DNA from: Cryptomeria japonica
Lineage: Eukaryota > Streptophyta > Pinopsida > Cupressales > Cupressaceae
Direction of reading: 5' to 3'
Assembly (NCBI RefSeq): GCF_030272615.1
Contig: NC_081406.1
Coordinates: forward strand, 211,084,997-211,148,996
DNA length: 64,000 nt
Notes under the pieces: generated by a model
Told to the model about the DNA's origin: nothing
Database searches by the model: none
The model's input: the letters and a program-made list of their open reading frames with translations, nothing else
Shown here: positions 1 to 10,386 of the stretch, piece by piece
Numbering within the stretch: the first letter of the stretch is position 1
Layout: each line of letters opens with the position of its first letter
Position numbers and translations under genes: made by a program

Positions 1-1250
1 CTTAGGCAAAGGTTTTGTGAAAATATCTGCAAGCTGTTCTTTAGTATTCACATAAACTAGTTTTATCTCCTTTTCTTCAACTTTTTCCCTTAGAAAATTC
101 AACTTGATAGAAACATGTTTTGTTTTAGAATGTAATACTGGATTCTTAGATATATCAATTGTTGCAGTGTTATCACAATATATAGTAATAGGTTCCTTGC
201 ATTTTACCTTTATGTCTTTCAACATTTGCTTAAGCCAAAGTACCTGTGTACAGTTTGTTGCTGCTGCAACATATTCTGATTCTGTTGTTGATAAAGATGT
301 ACAACTCTGTTTCTTACTTAACCAAGAAACTAATCTCTTTCCAAGAAAGAATGCTCCTCCAACAGTGCTTTTTCTATCATCCACATCTCCTGCCCAATTT
401 GCATCTGTGTATGCATATAGATCAAAATTTTTATCTTTAGGATACCATAATCCAAGATTTACTGTGCCTTGTAAGTACCAGAAAATCCTTTTTACTATTG
501 ATTCATGATTTTCCCTAGGATTAATCTGAAATCTAAAAACTATACATACTGCATTCATAATATCAGGTCTGGTTTGTGTCAAATACAGTAAACCTCCTAT
601 CATAAATTTGTATCTAGTTGGATTAACAGGTGTAGATTCATCCCTTTGAGATAATTTGTCATTTGTAGTCATAGGTGTGCTTACCGGTTTAGAGTTCTCC
701 ATCCCAAATTTCTTAAGTAGTTCTTTCAAGTACTTAGATTGACTAAAAAATATGCCTTTATTAGTCTGTAAAATCTGTAATCTTAAAAAGAATTTTATTT
801 CTCCGACCATAAACATTTCAAATTCATGCTGCATTTCAAGAGAAAATTCTTTGCATAATCCATCCTCTCCTCCAAAGATTATATCATCAACAAATACTTC
901 CATAATCAAGATGTCATCATTAGTTACTTTGTAATATAAATTGCTATCTGCATTTCCTTTATTAAAACCAATCTTTAAAAGATACTTATCCAATCTTGCA
1001 TACCAAGCTCTTGGAGCTTGTTTTAATCCATACAGAGCTTTTCTTAATCTGCAAACCATATCATTGTCATCTGTTAAGGAAAATCCATGAGGTTGTTCAA
1101 TATAGACTTCCTCTTCAAGATCTCCATTCAAAAATGCACATTTGATATCCATTTGATAAACTTTGTAATCCTTGTGAGCTGCAAAGGCCAAGAATAATCT
1201 AACTGCCTCAATTCTAGCTACCAGTGCAAAGGTTTCATTGTAATCAACTC
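1..1250 (-). pseudogene. Copia reverse transcriptase and RNase H, open to the window edge
   Basis: This is the enzyme module that copies element RNA into DNA and removes the RNA strand. From about 1250 down to base 1 I read one open frame of roughly 415 codons. It contains [46 protein letters not shown], the catalytic FVDDIIFG box, GGLLYLTQTRPD, the RNase H start YTDANWAGDVDDRKST and the end NTKEQLADIFTKPLPK. The frame is stop-free by eye and is broken only upstream: in the SQKE segment near 1250 the sequence shifts by one base relative to the expected VDYNETF junction. That makes this one of the better preserved pol segments in the window. The shift and the damaged integrase upstream make the whole gene a pseudogene. 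Confidence 0.88.
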
Positions 1251-2127
1251 TTTTTCTTTCTGAGAATATCCCTTACACACTAGTCTTGCTTTATTTCTGA
1301 CAACCTTACCATCTTCATTGAGTTTGTTTCTAAATACCCATTTGGTTTCAATTACATTTTTATTTTTAGGCCGGGGAACTAATGTCCAAGTATTATTTTT
1401 CTCAATTTGTCCTAATTCTTCTTCCATAGCTTTAATTCAAAATTTATCTTCACATGCCTCATTGATAGATAATGGTTCAATTTGAGAAATAAGACACACC
1501 TCTTCATTTGCCAATCTTCCTCTTGTCATGACTCCTTTAAATTTGCTTCCAATTATCTGATCTTCAGAATGATTCAGTCTTACATACCGGGGTGTCTTAG
1601 TCAGTTGTTGTTCTTCAATTACTATGGAATCCTATGATGATACCGGAGTAACTGGATCATCATTCTGTACTGGTGGATTTATTGTAGGTTCATTTGTCAT
1701 AATTTATGTTCTTGATTCAGAGTCTATATACCTTGAAGTTCCTCTGAATTGTTCATCAATATTTACATTTGTACTCTCAACAATTTTCTGTAATCTTTTA
1801 TTAAAACATCTATATGCTTTACTCTTAGATGAATAACCAAGAAATATTCCTTCATCACTTCTAGGATCAAACTTGCCAATATACTCATCTCTTCTAATAT
1901 AACATTTACTTCCAAAAATTCTGAAATACTTAAGAGTAGGAGTATTACCAAACCATAGTTCATGAGGGGTCTTACCGGTTTCACCTTTGATGTGAACTTT
2001 GTTGAATGTATATACAACAGTGCTTACTGCCTCTCTCCAGTACACATGTGGTAGATTTGCTTCTGATAACATACTTCTTGCTGCATCCAAAATAGTTCTA
2101 TTTTTCCTTTCAACAACTCCATTCTGT
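1251..2127 (-). pseudogene. Copia integrase C-terminal part and linker
   Basis: The integrase inserts element cDNA into the genome. Visible pieces are REAVSTVVYTFNKVHIKG and GKTPHELWFG, a GIFLGYSSKSKAYRCFNKR block typical of the Copia integrase C-terminus, and the linker ending in EELGQIEKNNTWTLVPRPKN before RT. At least two in-frame stops fall in the linker (after SESRT near 1704 and near 1436), and a frameshift near 1250 separates it from RT. The catalytic DDE core would lie upstream and is missing because an LTR begins at 2128. Confidence 0.85.
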
Positions 2128-3171
2128 TGTTGGGTCCTGGAGACAACTGAGATGGGGGGGTGAATCAGTTGTCAAATAAATTCAAACCAAAAACTTATTA
2201 ACCAACTTAATGCTTAGTACCGATAAAACAGTTAAGTATGCCGGTAAACAATGTTAACAGAAAATTGTTATACCGGTAAGAATTAATGCATGAAACATAA
2301 GCACAAAGTCATCCACAACATATGACACCAATATTTGTACATGGAAACCCTATAAGGGGAAAAACCACGATGGGAAACCTTACCCACAATCAGATGATAC
2401 TACTGCAGATAGTAAGTGTACAAAGAGGGGTCTGCACATGCAGAAAGGCCAATAGCCTAGAGCTCACTGCTCAATCACAAATGGGAGTCACACTGACTAC
2501 AGTTGGATGGTTAAATCCAATAAGAATGTACTGCACAAAATAGCATCTTCATATGCTGGATTCAGTACCGGTGTAATGCTGATATACTTCTACAAAAACC
2601 TAACTTCACCTTCAAATGATATCTTCATGTATATCCCTACTTGATCTCGCATATACCCTTCCTTAAATCTTTTTCGCATTCCACACTTGATCTTTCAAAT
2701 AAGATCTTACATTTATACCATACCCTAAGACCAATTTTAGTAGGTCGGCTCTACAAGATATTACAATAAAAATATTTTACAAACAATACAATATCCGATG
2801 CAATAACCAATTGAACATGTCGGCTTAATGCATTTACAACAATAATAAATCATCTCCATAGCATGCCATGCTGATCTGGAAAAGATAAACCTGCCGGTGT
2901 AACTCTAGATAACCTGGACCTATTTGCCGGTAAAAGCAAATATGCAAATAAGAATATACCAATGATTATTACTTCAAAATAAAGTGTCCACATGATGTCT
3001 TCGACATTACCAAGTGTCTTTCATGTTATTACAGGTGTCGGTGAACATTATATCCTGCCGGTTAACCATATACCGGTAACTGTTACACAGTTTACTGTTT
3101 GCCGGTGAATGTTGCTAGATCTCCAAAGTAGGTGTTGACATCAATGACAAAACCATACCAAAATACCAACA
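2128..3171 (-). repeat. Lone LTR of a Copia-like family
   Basis: The segment begins TGTTGGGTCC and ends CCAACA, the TG...CA ends of an LTR. It contains two modules shared with the other LTR families here: a hairpin GACAACTGA / TCAGTTGTC around a G-run at 2142-2173, and the box CTGCACATGCAG near 2430. By comparison with the complete elements, its transcriptional sense is minus. No primer site or polypurine tract adjoins it. The left flank is Copia integrase and the right flank is LINE reverse transcriptase, and the five flanking bases (TTCTG and TTTCC) do not match, so it is not a simple solo LTR. Confidence 0.75.
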
Positions 3172-5911
3172 TTTCCCATGTTTTTCTTCCAAATGTATTG
3201 GCATATTATTGGAGATGATGTTACTAGAGCTGTGAAAGAGTTTTTTGGTGCTAGAAAACTTTTGAAAGAAGTTAATGGTACTTTTATAGCTCTTATACCC
3301 AAAAAGATGGGGGTAGATTCAATGGATCTTTTCAGACCTATAAGCTTATGCAACTCTCTCTATAAGATTATCTCTAAGGTCCTTACCTCTAGAATTCTAA
3401 ATTTGCTTCCTTCCATTATTTTGCCTCAGCAAAGTGGTTTTGTCCCGGGAAGGCAAATTTTGGACTCTATCATCGCTGTTCATGAAAATATCCATTCTCT
3501 AGCCTTTTCTAAAAAAGAAGGTTTTTTTTTTTCTGAAACTTGACCTCTCTAAAGCCTATGATAGAGTGGATTGGGATTTTATGATGGATGTTCTTTCTAC
3601 TTTTGGTTTTAATCCTAGGAGTGTTGGCCTTATCAGGCAACTTGTTTCTTTGGCTACTTTCTCTGTGTTAATGAATGGCTCCTCCTCTCCTTTCTTTAAA
3701 GCTTCAAGAGGTCTCAGGCAGGGGGACCCTCTATCTCTAGTGATCTTTATCATCATGGCGGAATGTTTGGGGAGATGTATTGGAAAGCTGGTTGAGAAAA
3801 GGGAGTTTTGTGATTTGAATCCTTCTTCGGCGGATCAAATATGCTCTCATCAACAGTTTGTTGATGATTCTATAATAATGGGAAAAGCCACTATGAAGGA
3901 CGCTAGAAGACTAAAAAAGGCTTTGGATAACTATGGAGAGGCTACTGGTCAGCTTATAAACTGGTCTAAAAGCTTTGTTTATTTTATCAATACCCCGGAG
4001 AAAAGGAGGATTAAAATTAGTAACATTATGGGGGGCCAAATTGGTAGCTTGCCTGCCTCCTATTTGGGGCTCCCCTTAGGTCAAGATCCTCTAGATACCT
4101 TTTGGGGAGCCTTGGTGGATAAATTCCATAAAAAGTTGTCTTGATGGAAGGGAGCTCTACTTAGTCAAGTAGGTAAGGTTCAATTGCTAAAAACCACTCT
4201 TCAAAGTAACACTCTCTATGCCATCAGTCTGTTTAGGATTCCTACTAAGTATGCTGAGGCCATTGAAAAAATTCAGAGATCCTTTTTATGGACAGGGGTT
4301 GAGGAGAAGAAGAGAATGAACTTAATTGCTTGGGAGAAGGTCTCTAAGCCTATGAATAAAGGCGGTCTGGACCTTAGAAGAATAAGAGACATAAATGAAT
4401 ACCTTATGGCCAAGAAGATTTGGAGAGGATATAGAAATCAAGGAGAGTGGAAAAAATATGGGACAACAAATATAAAAGCAAATGTCCAAATCTTCAAAGT
4501 TTCCTCAAAGTGGAGATTATCCCAATTGGATCCAATATTTGGAAAAATGTCTCTAGGACTAGAGACTTAATTATCGAAGGCACAAAATGGAAGCTGGGAA
4601 AAGGGAATCTTATTCAGTTCTGGGAGGACCCTTAGCTTTTGGAGCTCCCTTTAAATGAAAACCCTGAGTGGAACAGATATCAGAACCAATGCAAGGAAAG
4701 ATTTGGAACCAAGGTGGAGGATTATTGGGAAGATGGACAGTGGAAAGACTTATCTCAAGTGGATCAGTCTTTGGGTAGTTTGAACAAAGTCATGAACTCA
4801 ATGGTGAGGATTGTAGAAGAAGACCAGTTAATTTGGAAACTCACAGCTAGTGGTACTTTTACTGTGGCATCTCTTTATCATCAACAGTACAATAACATGA
4901 AAAGTCCTTGCTGGGCTAAAGCATGGGTGAAAGGTCTTACCCCCAAGATCAACATATTCTTTTGGCTAGCCCTTCAAGACAAAATTCTTACTACAGAGAA
5001 TATCAGAAAAAGAGGCATCAGCATGCCAAGTTTCTGTACTCTCTGTAAGAAGAATGAGGAGACAATAAATCATATGCTCTTTCATTGCCCCTTCTTTGCT
5101 GATGTTTGGGGAAGTTGTCTGGATCAATTCAATATCAATTGGAGCTTCCCCAACTCAATTCAGAAGATTTTCAAGTCATGGCATCATCCTTCAAAAAATA
5201 GAACCACTACCTTACTATGGAGAATTGCTTTACCTCACGTGCTGGGGTATATGGAAAGAGAGAAATGATAGAATTTTCAGAGAAAAGAATACTAAGGCTA
5301 ACATTGTGTTTAAAAAAATAAGAAGTATAGTGGAAAATATGAATATTATAGGTGGTATTGATAATCCTAACACTAAGGAGGATCAATTTGTCTATAAAAA
5401 ATGGAGATTAAAAGCTCAAGAGAGCATCCAGAGTAATCCTAGAGAGGGAGTGATATGGACCAGCCCGCCCAGGGGATGGATGAAAATCAATTTTGATGGG
5501 GCCTCTAAGCGAAACCCAGGGGTTGCAGGATGTGGAGTGGTCCTAAGGGATGAATGGGGAATATGTAAAATCATAAAATGTATTCCTATAGGAAATCAGA
5601 CCAACCATGTTGCCGAAGCCATGGCGGCTTATCATTGGATTATCCTTGCCAAAGAAGCCAATTGCACTAAAGTTTGGTGTGAAGGAGACTCCTTAAACAT
5701 TATCAATTGTTTAAATATGAAATTCCCACCATCATGGTTGATTAGTAATGCTATTAAAGCTACTAGGAAAATCAGCAAAGAGTTTGAAATGTGTGTTTTT
5801 ACACATGTTTACAGGGAGGCCAACTCTTGTACTGATTGGGCAGCCAACCTGGCTTGCCAATTAGGAGACATCATTACTAGTTATGGTGAAATGGAGATGC
5901 AAGTGAAATGA
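3172..5911 (+). pseudogene. LINE ORF2: reverse transcriptase, zf-RVT, RNase H
   Basis: The order is RT (LFRPISLCNSLYKIISKVL, QQSGFVPGRQILDSI, LDLSKAYDRVDWDF, GLRQGDPLS), then a catalytic box reading FVDD instead of the usual FADD/YADD, then GQLINWSKS and SYLGLPLG. A zinc-ribbon segment follows (CTLCKKNEETINHMLFHC). The RNase H domain keeps the four acidic positions: FDGASKRNPG, HVAEAMAA, CEGDSLNI and SCTDWAANLA. Damage: a shift in the T-run near 3530; a TGA at 4142-4144; a shift near 4447; a TAG at 4633-4635; and a shift near 5240. The family is the plant L1 type whose RNase H is usually annotated as At1g65750-like. The 5' part of RT, the endonuclease and ORF1 are missing. Confidence 0.9.
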
Positions 5912-6057
5912 AATCCTTGCTCAATCAGGACCAAAGCTATACAAGGCAATGTGGTACTTTTAATCATTATTTCTAATGACCTTTCTGCCTTTTTCGATGC
6001 AGGGCTTGCTTGAAGATAATGAGCTATTAAATAGGTGTCATATCATTATTATTTGGC

Positions 6058-7751
6058 ATGGATTATGGGCGCTCTTACAAAATAACCACAGAAACCAAAG
6101 GAAAAGTTATCAAAATGAGAAAAGGCATTGCAAAAAAGGTGCTAGAAAAATGGGAGGTAACAAGAAGAGATGTGAACCTGCTTCCTGCTCTGAATGGAGA
6201 AAGAACGAAGAAGTCTGGGGTATCCTTTAGCAGGGGGGTCTCAATTTTTTCATGGAACGACTAAATGGGAAGGACCCCACAATCACCAGCTATTTCATCA
6301 AGAACTGGAAAAATGAAAAAATTCTGATTGGATCACATATGATGAATGTAGACGAGGAGGTTATCGCTGAGGCCACGGGGATGATTACCGAGGGTATGAA
6401 ATTTTATAGGGATAGAGGGATATCAGATAAAGTAGTAGACAAGTTTCTTGTTACAGATGGTGAGAGAATAAAGATGATCAAAATTGACAACTCCTACCAC
6501 TCCCCGAAGAGAATTTGCAGGCCATGGAGGTTTTTCTTATTTACTTCTATTGAATATATTACCTTAGATGGTAGGTTTACCAGGGCATATGGGCATCACC
6601 TTGTCCTTCTCAACCATTTCCGTCATGGAGAAAGGGTTAGCCATTCCTATTACCTTGCTTGTTCAATGGATCATACTATAAAGGAGATCCAGAAGGACCC
6701 TAAAGGTGATCATGCCCTCCACCAGGGGCTTATGGTCCTGGTTTATAAAATGCTAAAGGAGAAGTGCATTGAAAAGCTTATTAAAGGCAAAAATGCTAGA
6801 GATGAGACTATGGAAAGTAAGGATAGTTTCAACTTTGATTCAGAGACCGAGGGAGAGTCGGAAGAAACTAGCAAAAAAGGGAGGATTAGGGCCAAGAAGA
6901 GGAGGATTATTGTGGAATCTGAAATGTCAGATTCTGAAACTGAATCCCTTGAGGAAAAACCTATTAAAAAGAGGAAAGGGAAAGCCTCTAGAAAGAAGGC
7001 TCAGAAAAAGAACACTAAAAAGGGTAGCAATTCTGATTTCAATTATGTTCTGGTTGAATCTAAGGAGGAGGATGATGAAAATAAGAGGATCGATAGTCAA
7101 GACAAAGAAGGGGAGGGTAACTTGGTTAAGGATAATTTGGAGACCATGAATACCACTAGTTTGCATAACGAGGAATAAGGGGGTCAAAGTGATAGTGCTA
7201 ATAGAGATGCTATTAAGGCTTTTTGTGAGACCATTGCTACTATGGTGAAGGATATTAATAGTTTGAAAACTGATACACAGGCCATGGCAAGAACTACAGT
7301 TGGTGACAAGCCCCTGGCGGAGCATGTTAAAGAGTTAGTGGACGTTCTACATAATGCGCAAGCTATTGAATGAATGGTTGGAAAAATATTAGCAATGGAA
7401 AAAAAGGTCAATGAGATGGGAGATAGAAAGGAAATGGAAAACAAACTGAAAGATTTTAGCAGCAGAATTGACAAGCTAGAGCACAATGTCAAGCAGCTGG
7501 CTGATCAAAATTTCCAAATCCTCAAATCTTCGGTGGACAACATGAACATATTTATCAACAGGTTCGAGAATAATGCAGAGAAGGATGGTGATAAAGAGTA
7601 GGTGAACAAGAAGGGTCATGAAAGGAGGACTAGAGCCAACACAAAGAATAAGGTCAACATCGATGGTCGTGAGCTGGAGGATATGAAGACCTCAACGAAC
7701 AACATGAAACAAATGGTTGTTCACGCTGAGGAAATTCTGAATAGTATTTAG
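6058..7751 (+). pseudogene. Unidentified ORF between LINE RNase H and LINE 3' tail
   Basis: I do not recognise a named family. The N-terminal ~60 codons start at ATG 6058 (YGRSYKITTETKGKVIKMRK) and shift frame at a G-run near 6235. The rest is in one frame from 6252 with stops at 7176-7178 (TAA), 7371-7373 (TGA) and 7599-7601 (TAG), ending at 7751. The protein has a globular N-terminal half with the segment VDEEVIAEATGM. A lysine- and acid-rich middle (about 6840-7100) follows, then a coiled coil (VNEMGDRKEMENKLKDFSS and IDKLEHNVKQLADQN). It lies 3' of the RNase H and directly before an L1-like 3' UTR, so it appears to be part of the LINE. The globular half loosely resembles plant mobile or env-like accessory proteins; that is only a suggestion. 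Confidence 0.6.
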
Positions 7752-7972
7752 TTCCAGTTGCAGCCCTTGGTTTTGTCTCTTTGCTGTCTTTTGCTTTCCT
7801 TTTGCTGTCTATTCTGAGTTTTTAATGTAATGATGTATTAGGCTGAGCCCTTCCGGTGGGTTCATTTTGTCTTTTTGAAGTGATCAGGCACTTTTTTTAG
7901 CATTTCTGTTTTCCTGGCTTCTAAAAGGTTCGGGTATTTTTCAAATACCTGCTTTTACTTAATCAAAACAAT
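7752..7972 (+). other. LINE 3' untranslated region and tail
   Basis: After the last stop the sequence turns T-rich, with pyrimidine runs, the phrase GGCTGAGCCCTTCCGG, and the terminal TACTTAATCAAAACAATC. Plant L1 3' UTRs have this style. It marks the element's 3' end against the interrupted minus-strand ORF. Confidence 0.6.
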
Positions 7973-7975
7973 CTG

Positions 7976-9074
7976 TCTTTCATCATAATCCCTGGGTCTT
8001 AGGAATCTCTTGATCTTGTCAAAGATAGACCCTTCACATGAAATCCCGTACATTCACTACAATGGCATCACCATAAGTTCTTCAAACTTAATATAGTTGG
8101 ACCTCATATATCAAGAATCCCAAAGAGATGTCCATAATTGGACGGGCTGCTCCTCACCTTCCTTGTTCTTGGTATTTAATTTTAGGCCCTCACGCCAAAA
8201 AACCCTTTACATATCCATACAATAACACTAGATGCATCAATAGTGAATAAAATTTGAAATTGGGATGAGTATCATCCCTAAGGTTTAAAAAACCTTCGTG
8301 CAACCTCTCCACTAGATATGTTGCATAGTCAAAAGGCCTAGGTTCATACATTTGTATATCAGAGGCTAACACTAGCGGCCGAGTGCTTGGCAGATCAGGC
8401 ACCTCCACCCCTCCTACTTGCCCACACGACATATATGTGTACTGCAAGTAGTGTCTGAACAAATCAATGCTGAATGGTGGCCCGTTTTCCTCTATTAATT
8501 TTCTTGCCTGCCTCTTGTGAATGGAAAATTTGTAACCGATATATGTAGTGTCCATTCTGAGGTATTCTTCCTCCAACTCCCCAAAGGACAAGGACTTATC
8601 AGGACTGGGGTTTAAATTGAAAACCTCGTTTATGGTACCCGCATAAAATCTAATAAATGCTTCCTCATTTGGGAGTTGAATGCACCTCTTCACCAAATTA
8701 TAATTCCTCACCAAAACCTCTAGCAATCTTATGTTTACAACAACATTGGGGACTGTTAGCTTACCTAAATTTGTCATCAAAGGATTGCAAAGCGACATCT
8801 CCTTGCTCCTTCTCAAATAGTGGAACATAAATAGTTCATGTCCCCTTACCTCAGTCCAGACATCTCTGACCTCTCTGTACTTGTCTTTTAATTGGTCTCT
8901 CCTCGACAAATGCTGCTTCGACCTTCTGGATTTTGGGTCGCGTGCCTGCATTTGGTCTATCATGTCTTGGTTTAAGTTCCAAACTGGAGGCACCTCTTCA
9001 GTATTTCCTTTCTTCGCCTTAGATTTAGGGCTATTGGTCACCCTCTTCTTTCCTGTTGAACTCGAAGTTTCCAT
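7976..9074 (-). pseudogene. Plant-specific accessory ORF of a mobile element (unknown function)
   Basis: ATG at 9074 opens a 294-codon frame to 8190. Read in other frames, similarity to a continuing protein persists to about 7976 (for example SIFDKIKRFLRPRDYDERQ). The N-terminus is basic and low complexity (KKRVTNSPKSKAKKG). A helical domain follows with FIRFYAGTINEVFNLNPSPD, then FSIDLFRHYLQYTYMSCGQ and a C-terminal FYSLLMHLVLLYGYVKG. The pattern of a variable helix followed by 'xxVFxLP' recurs in the ORFs at 13805-14342 and 24177-24983. I infer a family of env-like or plant-transposon accessory proteins; no enzymatic motif is visible. The LINE at 3172-7972 appears to have inserted into its 3' part. 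Confidence 0.55.
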
Positions 9075-9379
9075 TTCTGTAATTACAATCCTCTGCTCTG
9101 TTTTTCAAAGGCATAATGTGTTCTATCTGCGTGTTCTTCTTTCACCAACGCAGTATTTAGACAAGGCAATTTATAGTTCATCGTATTCTTTTGCAATAAT
9201 GAACTTCTCATAAAATTTGCCTCGTGTGAACCATAGATGCATCTACTGCAAGTATTAAATAGAAGACTTTTAAAAATTTTGGTTTTGAATTCTGATATGA
9301 CAACGACTCATCGACATATGTCTCCCCGATGAATATTTCCCTTTTGGTGCTCTCTGAACAACCCTTTATCTTCTTTGAC

Positions 9380-10229
9380 ATCTTACTTTCTCTTATCGGG
9401 ATACCCTAAGCCGATGACTCCTTTTCCTCCTCATCGGTATATCTCAAACCGATATTCTCATCAGGCAACGAGTGAGCTCATTTAGCGTTATCGCGATAGG
9501 CATTGTTTCCCTGACGGGCTTCACCATCGGTATAGATCTTCCTGATGCAACCAGCTTCATCACCACGAGTCTTCTCGATAGTGTCTTCAATCCGCTCAAT
9601 CAATCCACTCCTTCATCGGGTATTGGGGTAATCCGAAATGAAACATACTGATAAGAAAAGTCTTCCTGATAGAGTATGTTCCATCGATATATGTTTCACC
9701 GATGATTTCTTTGGGCGTCAGGGTGGCTCAAAGTGACACATACATATCACTTTGGTTATACTGATGCAACTGGCTTCATCGCCATGACTCTTCCCGATAG
9801 TGTCTTTGCTCCACTCAATTAGTCTGCTCCTTCATCAAGTATTGGGGTAATCCAAAATGAAACATACCAATAAGCAAAGTCTTCCCAATAGAGTATGTTC
9901 CATTGGTATATGTTTCACTGATGATTTCTTCGAGCATCAGGGTGGCTCAAAGTAACACATACCGATCGCTTTAGCTATACCAATGGACTCTTCTTTTCAC
10001 CACTCTTATCGGTATGTCTTACCGATACCCTCATCGGCTATCGGCAAGACAATTCTCCATTGCTGTCGCTAGTGTTTACTATGTCGATGGGTCATATCGG
10101 TATAGTTTTTTCCGATGCATCAATTCTCCTCAACTTTGCTCCTCAATCGGTATAACTTTTGCCGATGAGTACAACTCCGGCTTGCGATGCTCTCTCATCG
10201 GTATATGGTATCCTGATTCCTCCTCACCT
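9380..10229. repeat. Array of ATCGGTAT / CCGAT motifs in both orientations
   Basis: Short motifs of the form CATCGGTATA and their inverted partner CCGATG recur many times (for example near 9431, 9526, 10008, 10098, 10146 and 10195), often as inverted pairs 20-40 bases apart. Dense short direct and inverted repeats of this kind are typical of subterminal regions of DNA transposons, but I found no terminal inverted repeat here. The short open frame at 10014-10283 is made of this array plus a clathrin exon and is not a gene. Bases 9075-9380 hold nothing I can name. Confidence 0.5.
9542..9981. repeat. 220-bp tandem duplication
   Basis: Two adjacent copies of a ~220-base unit begin CTGATGCAA at 9542 and 9762. 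They share CCACTC, GTATTGGGGTAATCC, AGAGTATGTTCCAT and GGTGGCTCAAAGT at matching offsets. Many CG sites in one copy read CA or TG in the other, as expected from decay of methylated cytosines. Confidence 0.75.
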
Positions 10230-10283
10230 CAATTGGGTGATCATGAACTTGCAGAGGAATTGCTGGTGTATTTTGTGGAATAG
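10230..10283 (+). pseudogene. CHC: Clathrin exon fragment, first copy
   Basis: The segment encodes [15 protein letters not shown] followed by TAG where other copies have CAA or the original CAG (Gln), then the intron donor GTATAC. The upstream join to the ATCGG array lies around CTCAATTG. Its intron continues to 10386, is interrupted by a large insertion, and resumes at 15310. Confidence 0.85.
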
Positions 10284-10386
10284 GTATACAATTGGTAAAA
10301 CATATAGTTGGTTGTTCTCTCTCACAAGGTAAAGTATATTTTGAATTTTTATTTTTGATTGGGGCATTGAAATGGGGCTTACTTTT

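Larger units (their letters stand above)
1..2127 (-). mobile_element. Ty1/copia element, internal part, runs off the left edge
   Basis: Reading the minus strand from 2127 down to 1 gives integrase C-terminus, reverse transcriptase and RNase H in the Copia order. The integrase is cut at 2127, just after the NGVVERKN segment, by the start of a lone LTR. The far end and 3' LTR lie outside the window. It is closely similar to the pol of the larger minus-strand Copia element at 50371-53181, so both belong to one lineage. Long LTRs elsewhere, the initiator-Met primer site and the RNase H tail suggest a SIRE/Maximus-like lineage, but that assignment is tentative. Confidence 0.9.
3172..7972 (+). mobile_element. 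L1-type LINE, 5' truncated, with an extra downstream ORF
   Basis: The element starts inside the reverse transcriptase (no endonuclease or ORF1 remains). It runs through the zinc-ribbon RT-linked region and RNase H, then a second long ORF, then a 3' end closing with CTTAATCAAAACAATC, which resembles the tails of plant L1 LINEs. The right boundary sits inside a minus-strand accessory ORF that resumes at about 7976. No clear target duplication is seen; the left boundary is obscured by the adjoining LTR. Three frameshifts and two stops make it inactive. Confidence 0.8.

Noticed and set aside
2322-2543. Plus-strand frames with TCRKANSLELTAQ, also seen near 20864 and 26706
   Set aside because: The same wording recurs because these lie in the conserved LTR box; they are LTR DNA, not genes.
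10014-10283. 89-codon plus-strand frame ending in ELLVYFVE
   Set aside because: It is a chance fusion of the ATCGG repeat array with a clathrin exon, ending at a mutated Gln codon.
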